This document shows positions 57,850 through 64,000 of a stretch of DNA of 64,000 nt, in pieces. A program made the position numbers and the translations under genes. This stretch comes from Hippophae tibetana (taxonomy: Eukaryota > Streptophyta > Magnoliopsida > Rosales > Elaeagnaceae), in the NCBI GenBank assembly GCA_037013495.1, contig CM072808.1, positions 46,796,068 through 46,860,067 of the forward strand, written 5' to 3'. How positions within the stretch are numbered: position 1 is the first letter of the stretch; each line of letters opens with the position of its first letter. The notes under the pieces are model-generated. The model did not search any database and was not told where the DNA came from. It saw only the letters and a program-made list of their open reading frames with translations.

Positions 57850-60556
57850 ATGTCTATTTTAATGATTGATTAAAATAGATATATAATTATTAACTATATA
57901 TAATGGTTATAGTCCTTAAATCACATTTACTTTATTCTTCTTATCTGATATTCCATCGTTAGAGAGAGCAAAGAGAAAATTAAATGATTCTCTAAAGAAA
58001 ACGTGTATATCTAGAAGACTAACTACTCATCTACAAAATTGTTTAGCAGCTATGAATTTAGGTACACTTACATATATTTTATTTTTGATTTTTTGTGATA
58101 CAACATGAATGTTCTTAGGTTAGTTTTAGATGATGGTTTTCACTAAAAGTTATTTTGTTCTAATAAATAGTATCAGAACCTCTTCATGTTGAATCATTAT
58201 AATCGAATATATTTTTAATTTATGATAATTTTAGTATTTTTAAATTTGATGATTTTAGTTTGGAATAATATCTCAAATACCCCTAAGATTTGTCATATCT
58301 TCACTTATGCCCTCGAGGTTTATAAAATATCAAAAATTCCTTTTAAAACTTTAATGATGTTAATTTTTCATCAATTACTATTTAGAATACTATTCATTGG
58401 CTCTCATACTAATTTTTGTGAATCGATACAATTTTTAATCGGAGGTTAATATTGACCTAATTGATGGTTTTTGTCTATTTATTAAAGACAATAATTTGTT
58501 TAAAAAACTTATTATTTTTTTGATATTAATATAATTTTCTTCTATATTCATTACAATTACATAGCATATTATGTTCTTCGTTATGTTGATTACTTAATTC
58601 TAATCCTAAATATATTAAGTTGTTGAATTCTTTTTCTTTTATTCTTACATATTTTTTACTAAAATAGTATTTTAATGTCCTTGAAACAAGATAATCTATG
58701 ATGCTTATGATAGTTTTAATATAATATGTATAGATATCTAATAAGTTGTTAAATCTTTTAAAATTTTCAAGACAAGTTTCATAATCCTCATATTTAAAAT
58801 ATTCATTTAAATGATAGAGATAACCTTTATCAAAAGTTTTGAATAAAATTAGATTTTTATATTTGATTTTATTTGAAATTATTAGTTGTTTATTTCTAAA
58901 AACAGTTTCTATTTTCCTGTGTTTAGCATTATTATGTCTTGTTGTAAGCAAATATTTAAACATTTGACATTCTTAACTAGCTTAAATTTATAATTATTAT
59001 AACTAAATTTCATTCATCCACCACGGTCTTCCCTTCTGTTCGTCTTCTTTTGTTACACTTGTTATGCCACAACTTTACTCAAACTTTAACGCCTTCTTGG
59101 CAATGGTGAGCCTTCTACATTCATACATAAATGATATACAATAGTTGACTTACTAGAGAAGAGTAACTGAACTCTATATTTATTCATAGGATAATAATTA
59201 TTACAACTTAAGGTCAACTAAGAACCTTGAAGAGGTGTTTAGCCGCTCATAATTACTGGATATCACATTGATTTCTATATAGACGGGTTTTCTATGCTAG
59301 AGTTTTTTGTGTGTTTCATAGTAGAAAACTCTAGATTTCTGTATATTCGTGTGTTTTGAAATGATAATAAGGGTTCCTTTTATATCACAAGGAATCCCTA
59401 TTTACAAGATTAAAATTATTATTTTATCCTTGTTTTAATAATTTTTTTACTTTTTTTAATTTAAAGGATAGTCACTGTTTTTTCCTTCGCACATGCTGCC
59501 GATTAAGATGTGGAATCTACATCTTTATTATTTTTTTTGTCGTCTTCTGCCTACAGTTTCTTTCTTTATTTTTTTGTCATTTTTTATTGATAGTTTTTTT
59601 TATGATGTTGATGATGATACACTTTCATCTTCTCCATATTTGATACAGAGAATGTATATGTGGTCTTTGGTGACTTTTCTAGCATAAAAACAGAATTTTT
59701 TTCTTGTTTCTTGACCAATTTCTAAATTGTTGCAATTAAAATTGATTTTGTATTTGATAATTTTTTTCACCATTTTCTTCTGACAAAGTCATGCTATTGT
59801 AAGAAATGATGATGATTTTACTAGTTGAATAATTTACTTTGATCTCAGTAGAATTTTTAATCTTCTTGAGTTCATAGTAAATTTGGCTTAACATTTAACC
59901 TCTTAGTACACATAGTTCTTCTATGTTAAATTCATTTTATGAAAGTGTCCTAAGTTTGAGAATTTCTCTATTTGTGTTGGAAATTTCTATCTTGATGAAG
60001 TGGTAGGGATTAATACACACTTTCTCGTTTTAGTTCATTAATGAACTGAAAAACTTAAGATAAATAGGTTTATCATATGCTTTAATTTTTCTTCTAAAAT
60101 TCTTGATTGTTCTTTTAAAAATTTATAGGAAATAATTTAACTCACTTAAATTAAGTTCTAGATATATATTTTCTATTAGTCCTGCATGAAAACTTTTATA
60201 CATAAATATTAAATAAGTTCCTTCCAAGATATTGAATTTATTAATTTCTATTTTAATAATGTGTTAAAATAGATATATAGTTATTAACTATATATATATA
60301 GTAGTTATGATCTTCAGATCACACGTACTTTATTCTTCTTATCTGAATTGTTAAAGAGAAAAGAGAGAAAATTAAAGGATTCTTGAAGGAAAACATGAAA
60401 TTTAAAAGACTAACCATTCATATACAAAATTAATTAATAGCTATGAATTCGAGCATACTTTTGTGTATTTTATATTTGATTTTTGGTTATATAATATAAA
60501 AGTTCTTAAGTTATTGTTAGGTGATAATTTTCACTAAATATTATTTTGTTATAACA
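57850..60556 (+). mobile_element. possible small non-autonomous LTR element
   Basis: Two direct repeats of about 310 bp (about 57850-58160 and 60243-60556) share ordered blocks such as TTATTAACTATATA, TACTTTATTCTTCTTATCTGA and GCTATGAATT (the middle one being at the length limit of what I compare by eye). Directly after the left repeat is AGTATCAGAACC, close to the copia iMet primer-binding site, so the element would point to the right. The 2.1-kb interior has no protease, RT or integrase signature. The LTR starts are uncertain, and no target duplication was found. Confidence 0.5.
58526..58963 (-). other. unrecognised 145-codon ORF inside the LTR-like repeats
   Basis: A continuous minus-strand frame rich in Lys, Asn, Tyr and Leu, antisense to the inferred direction of the surrounding repeats. 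It resembles no family I know. In DNA this AT-rich such a frame could arise by chance, although it is long for the region. Further minus-strand protein-like stretches occur at about 59750-60060 but are interrupted. I assign no function. Confidence 0.3.
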
Positions 60557-61739
60557 TCAATATTAGAATAAGCTTTAGTCACTTCTATTTGAGTCAAATA
60601 TATCTCAAAATAAATAATAAAATATATGTATTATTTTTATTGTTATAATCTTCCTTTTTTGTTATTGTTGTTTATATGTGGTATAAGTTTTAACTTAAGT
60701 GTTTATAAATGAAAAAAAAAACCTACATGATGAGTTTTTTTATAATAAGAAACGAAATTGAAAAGTTAAAAATCTAAAAACAGAATACCCCATTTATAGA
60801 AAAAGAAAGCACACATAAACTATTTATTAAAATTCTAAATAATAAATTAAATAATTAAATTAAAAACATATTATAATATTAGCTAGAAATTTTATGTAAT
60901 ATAACGTTGTATTATATTTTTACATTTAATAAAAAATATTTTTATTTTTGAAATAATTTTCAAATATATAAAAAATACTCATTTTTTTGAGCTAAAAAAT
61001 TTTATATTAAAAATAAATACTTTTCTCATCTATAACAAATAAAAAATACTTTATTAAACAATTTTTTTATTAAATATGTATATATATATTATTATTTTAT
61101 TAATAAAATAACATATAAAAGTAATTATCTTATAATTGTTTTATAGTTTATTAAAATATTAAAAATTTAGTTTATTGATTCATAAAATAAATATGAAAAT
61201 TTTAATATAATTAAATCTAAATATATATATATATATATATATATTAAATATTTAATAATAAAATTATTAATTACAAAATAAATATTAAAATAAAAAAAGA
61301 TAAATATGAATTTTTAGATCAAATAACCGTAATTAATGTATTCAAATTTTTGATTTGAAATAAACGAGATGAGTTTTATTTGTCAAATAATTAGGTGAAT
61401 CACTTTAAAATTAAATTAAATTTAATGTTAACAATTAATTTATCTTCAATATTACGATCTATTTATATTAAATTTATTATTTATATTTTATATTATTATG
61501 AAAAAATTAAATAATATATTAATAGTGTATTAAATATGTATTTTTTATTAATGTATTTTTAATAATATATTTTTTAAATTAAATTAATTATATTTATATT
61601 TATATTTATATTTATATATTTTCTTAATTTTATCGTATGTATTTTATATTATATTTATTTGAATAATATTTATATAGTATTACAAATAATTAAAATTTAT
61701 ATTTTAAATTTTTAAACGATTAAATTATACCTCTTTTAA
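60557..61739. other. extremely AT-rich intergenic sequence
   Basis: Nearly all A and T, with a TA microsatellite at about 61221-61244 and TTTATAT repeats at about 61585-61617. No gene. Confidence 0.75.
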
Positions 61740-62075
61740 AGAAAAAGAGAAGAAAGAACGCGGAATATTTAATGATTGTGAACTTGTTCCAGGCTTCCAG
61801 CTAAGACGAGGAGACAAGCCTAACAACTTTACCTTTAATTAATTAATTACAAATGGAATTACCAGACCATGATCAACCAAATCATGCGATTGGGCTTTGA
61901 TTTGATTTGCATTTTAGGATAATCCCATTATTGGTCCCGTGCTTCGCGCCTGCCATCCCTTCCTTATGATGTTGTTTTGATATGCCTAACGTCGGCACCT
62001 CCCTTATATTCAATGCACTCCTATTTATGCCGAACTTTTCTACTTTTGCCACATGGGTCTCCAACTTTAGGAAAA
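61740..62075. other. less AT-rich island without a recognised gene
   Basis: Stands out from its flanks by mixed composition (for example CCCGTGCTTCGCGCCTGCC). No frame, tRNA fold or repeat end could be assigned. It may be a promoter, a degraded exon or a transposon end. Confidence 0.35.
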
Positions 62076-64000
62076 ATATTATATACCATATGATTTATAT
62101 CACACTTGTTATTAATTATATTTCAACACTTCTTTTATATACGTTAAATTTTATTTTTGATATTCTTAAAAAAAAAAAATTTCTTATACCTATTTATGTT
62201 TTTAATGTATATATTTTTTTAACCAAAAAAATTTCAAATAAAATTAATTGAATAATTAAATTATTTATGAACCAAAATGCTAATTTTTTTCCAATAAAAA
62301 AAAAGAAAAATGAAAAATATGCATGTTTTAGCTCTTTTTTTTATTTGAAGTGTTATCAAGATTTTATTTTCTAAAATTTGTTAATATATCAATTGAATCA
62401 ATCAAATAATAAAATAGATAGTCTTTATTTTTGTTCCTGTATACTTACAAAAATTAGTTTTTATTTACCAATTTTAATTATTTATTTATTTAAATTGATA
62501 GTTTTTTAATTTAAATTTTAAGTTTTTATATTTAATCAATGAAATTTTATTTTCTCAATAAAGAAGAACAATGTTCCAATAACAATGTCTACTTAAATAT
62601 AATAAAAAATGCTAATCTTATTTAATTTTGCAACCACTTTTATGATTATATGTTTTGTTTGGTACTAACTATGTTGCAAACTTTAACTACCTTTGAGTGT
62701 AAAACATAGATATATTGAGCATACTAAATTAAGTGAACTAAAACAAAATATTTTGGTATAAATCTCATATCCATAAAGTACGTAGACTTAAGTATATAAC
62801 CTAAAGTATACAACCTAGAGTAAGTGATCTATAGTGTGCGAATGAGCGATGATCTGATCATATTTTATTCAGTGAAATCAATTTCCTAATATGCAATCTA
62901 ATTAAACCAACTTGTTTAAACGATGTAAGATCTCAAGTATATCATATAAGCAGTATATCATATAAGGCATGTTTGTACATGATCAGCTCTAATACAAGAC
63001 AACCTATGTTACACCTCAAGAAGAGTGTTATTTTATAAATCAATTACATGCGTATAATTTAATATATATTTAAAAGCAACCCTACCCATTAGAAACAATA
63101 TATAAACATTTATCACTTCTTATATAACATTAATTATTCTCTAAACTTTTTTTATATATCGAGTTGTATTAGAATTATTTTTAAAATGAAAGAATTAATT
63201 ATTGTTTTAAATAATATTTACAAGTGTTAAAATTTAAAATAATATCGATATAAAATAGTTATGACTAATCTTATTTAATTATCTTCGATAATTAAGAAAT
63301 TATCCTAATCTTAAAAGAATAATATTTTATATCATACATTTTAATTTTATAAATTATTAATAATTAATAATTTGTTTAAGGATGACGTGATATATAGGTC
63401 ACTTAAATTAGATTATTTATGTTGTTTAATTTTTTAATTTAAAAATATGTTAATTTAGTTATTTAGTTATGAAAAAGATGTTAATTAAAAATAAATTATA
63501 TTATTTTATGATTTTTTATTAAAATATTATAATGTTATATCAAAGATTACGAATTTTTAACAATAATAAAAATAAAATTTAATATAAATTGTTTAAGAAG
63601 AATCAATAATAATATTAAAACAAAACATTTATTAAATATATATTTTAATAAAATTTAAAAATTTAAAAAATATTAAAATAAAATAATAGTAATTAAAAAA
63701 ATATTAAATTAATTATTTTATGAGTTTTTAATTTTAATATTATTAAAAAATCATATTTTAATTGTATTTAATCATTTAATAAAATTAAAATTTTAAAAAA
63801 ATTATTAAAATAATATAATTTATTTTAAATTAATTATTTTTTAATCTTTATATATAAAAAATGCGGATGTTTGTTACACAAGTTATATTTTAAAATTTAT
63901 TTTTTTATAAAATAATAATAATTTTTATTTGATAATTAATATTATTATATATTTTTTAAATTTAAATATAATAATTAAAAAAACAAATAACACAATTTTT
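62076..64000. other. AT-rich intergenic sequence, nothing recognised
   Basis: Long A/T runs and no coding potential, RNA gene or clear repeat boundary up to the window edge. Confidence 0.7.

Noticed and set aside
1..64000. Prokaryotic-style defence system, phage or plasmid functions
   Set aside because: All recognisable proteins are plant nuclear or plant transposon proteins; there are no operons or bacterial ribosome-binding sites.

Overview
This is an AT-rich stretch of a eudicot-type plant nuclear genome. It has spliced genes with GT-AG introns, tRNA-iMet-primed Ty1/copia elements, LINEs, a hAT-type MITE and an Athila-like LTR element. The species cannot be named from the sequence. Nothing bacterial (operon, CRISPR array, phage) is present, and I found no convincing undescribed system. 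The interest lies in two host genes and the layered transposons inside their introns.

Host genes. (1) A minus-strand DnaJ-family gene shows only its first coding exon (4380-4466) and a probable 5' UTR intron. The rest must lie beyond the left edge, past a copia element that appears to sit in its first coding intron. (2) The main gene is a plus-strand TFIIIB subunit B''/BDP1 gene. I assembled 15 coding exons between 22979 and 55157 (3012 nt, 1003 codons plus stop, every junction in frame), with a probable 5' UTR exon ending near 17500. The SANT domain is split between exons 12 and 13 by an intron of about 12.3 kb, and the next intron is about 12.1 kb. Both are filled with retroelements.

Layout. 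1-3759: copia copy 1 (plus strand, 5' part outside the window, one nonsense codon). 3760-4990: DnaJ gene start. 5887-11082: old degenerate copia (minus), with two tRNA-like sequences and a gag duplication. 11083-17213: AT-rich intergenic DNA with one less AT-rich island at 14330-14700. 17214-22940: BDP1 5' UTR exon and intron, holding a 1.04-kb long-TIR element and a 5'-truncated LINE. 22941-29074: BDP1 exons 1-12, with a 640-bp hAT-type MITE in intron 11. 29075-41399: intron 12, with a LINE (minus) interrupted by a 0.92-kb TIR-like element and by a full-length copia (minus, 32613-38091, TSD ATTTG), followed by an inverted relative of the 0.92-kb element. 41400-41544: exon 13. 41545-53655: intron 13, with an 8.7-kb Athila-like element (gag plus a plant-transposon-protein domain, no pol) and a foldback repeat. 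53656-55157: last two coding exons. 55158-64000: 3' flank and AT-rich intergenic DNA, including a 2.7-kb pair of LTR-like direct repeats.

Every retroelement of assignable strand inside BDP1 is antisense to the gene, and copia copy 1 is antisense to the DnaJ gene. That is the pattern expected if sense insertions, which bring polyadenylation and splice signals, were removed by selection.
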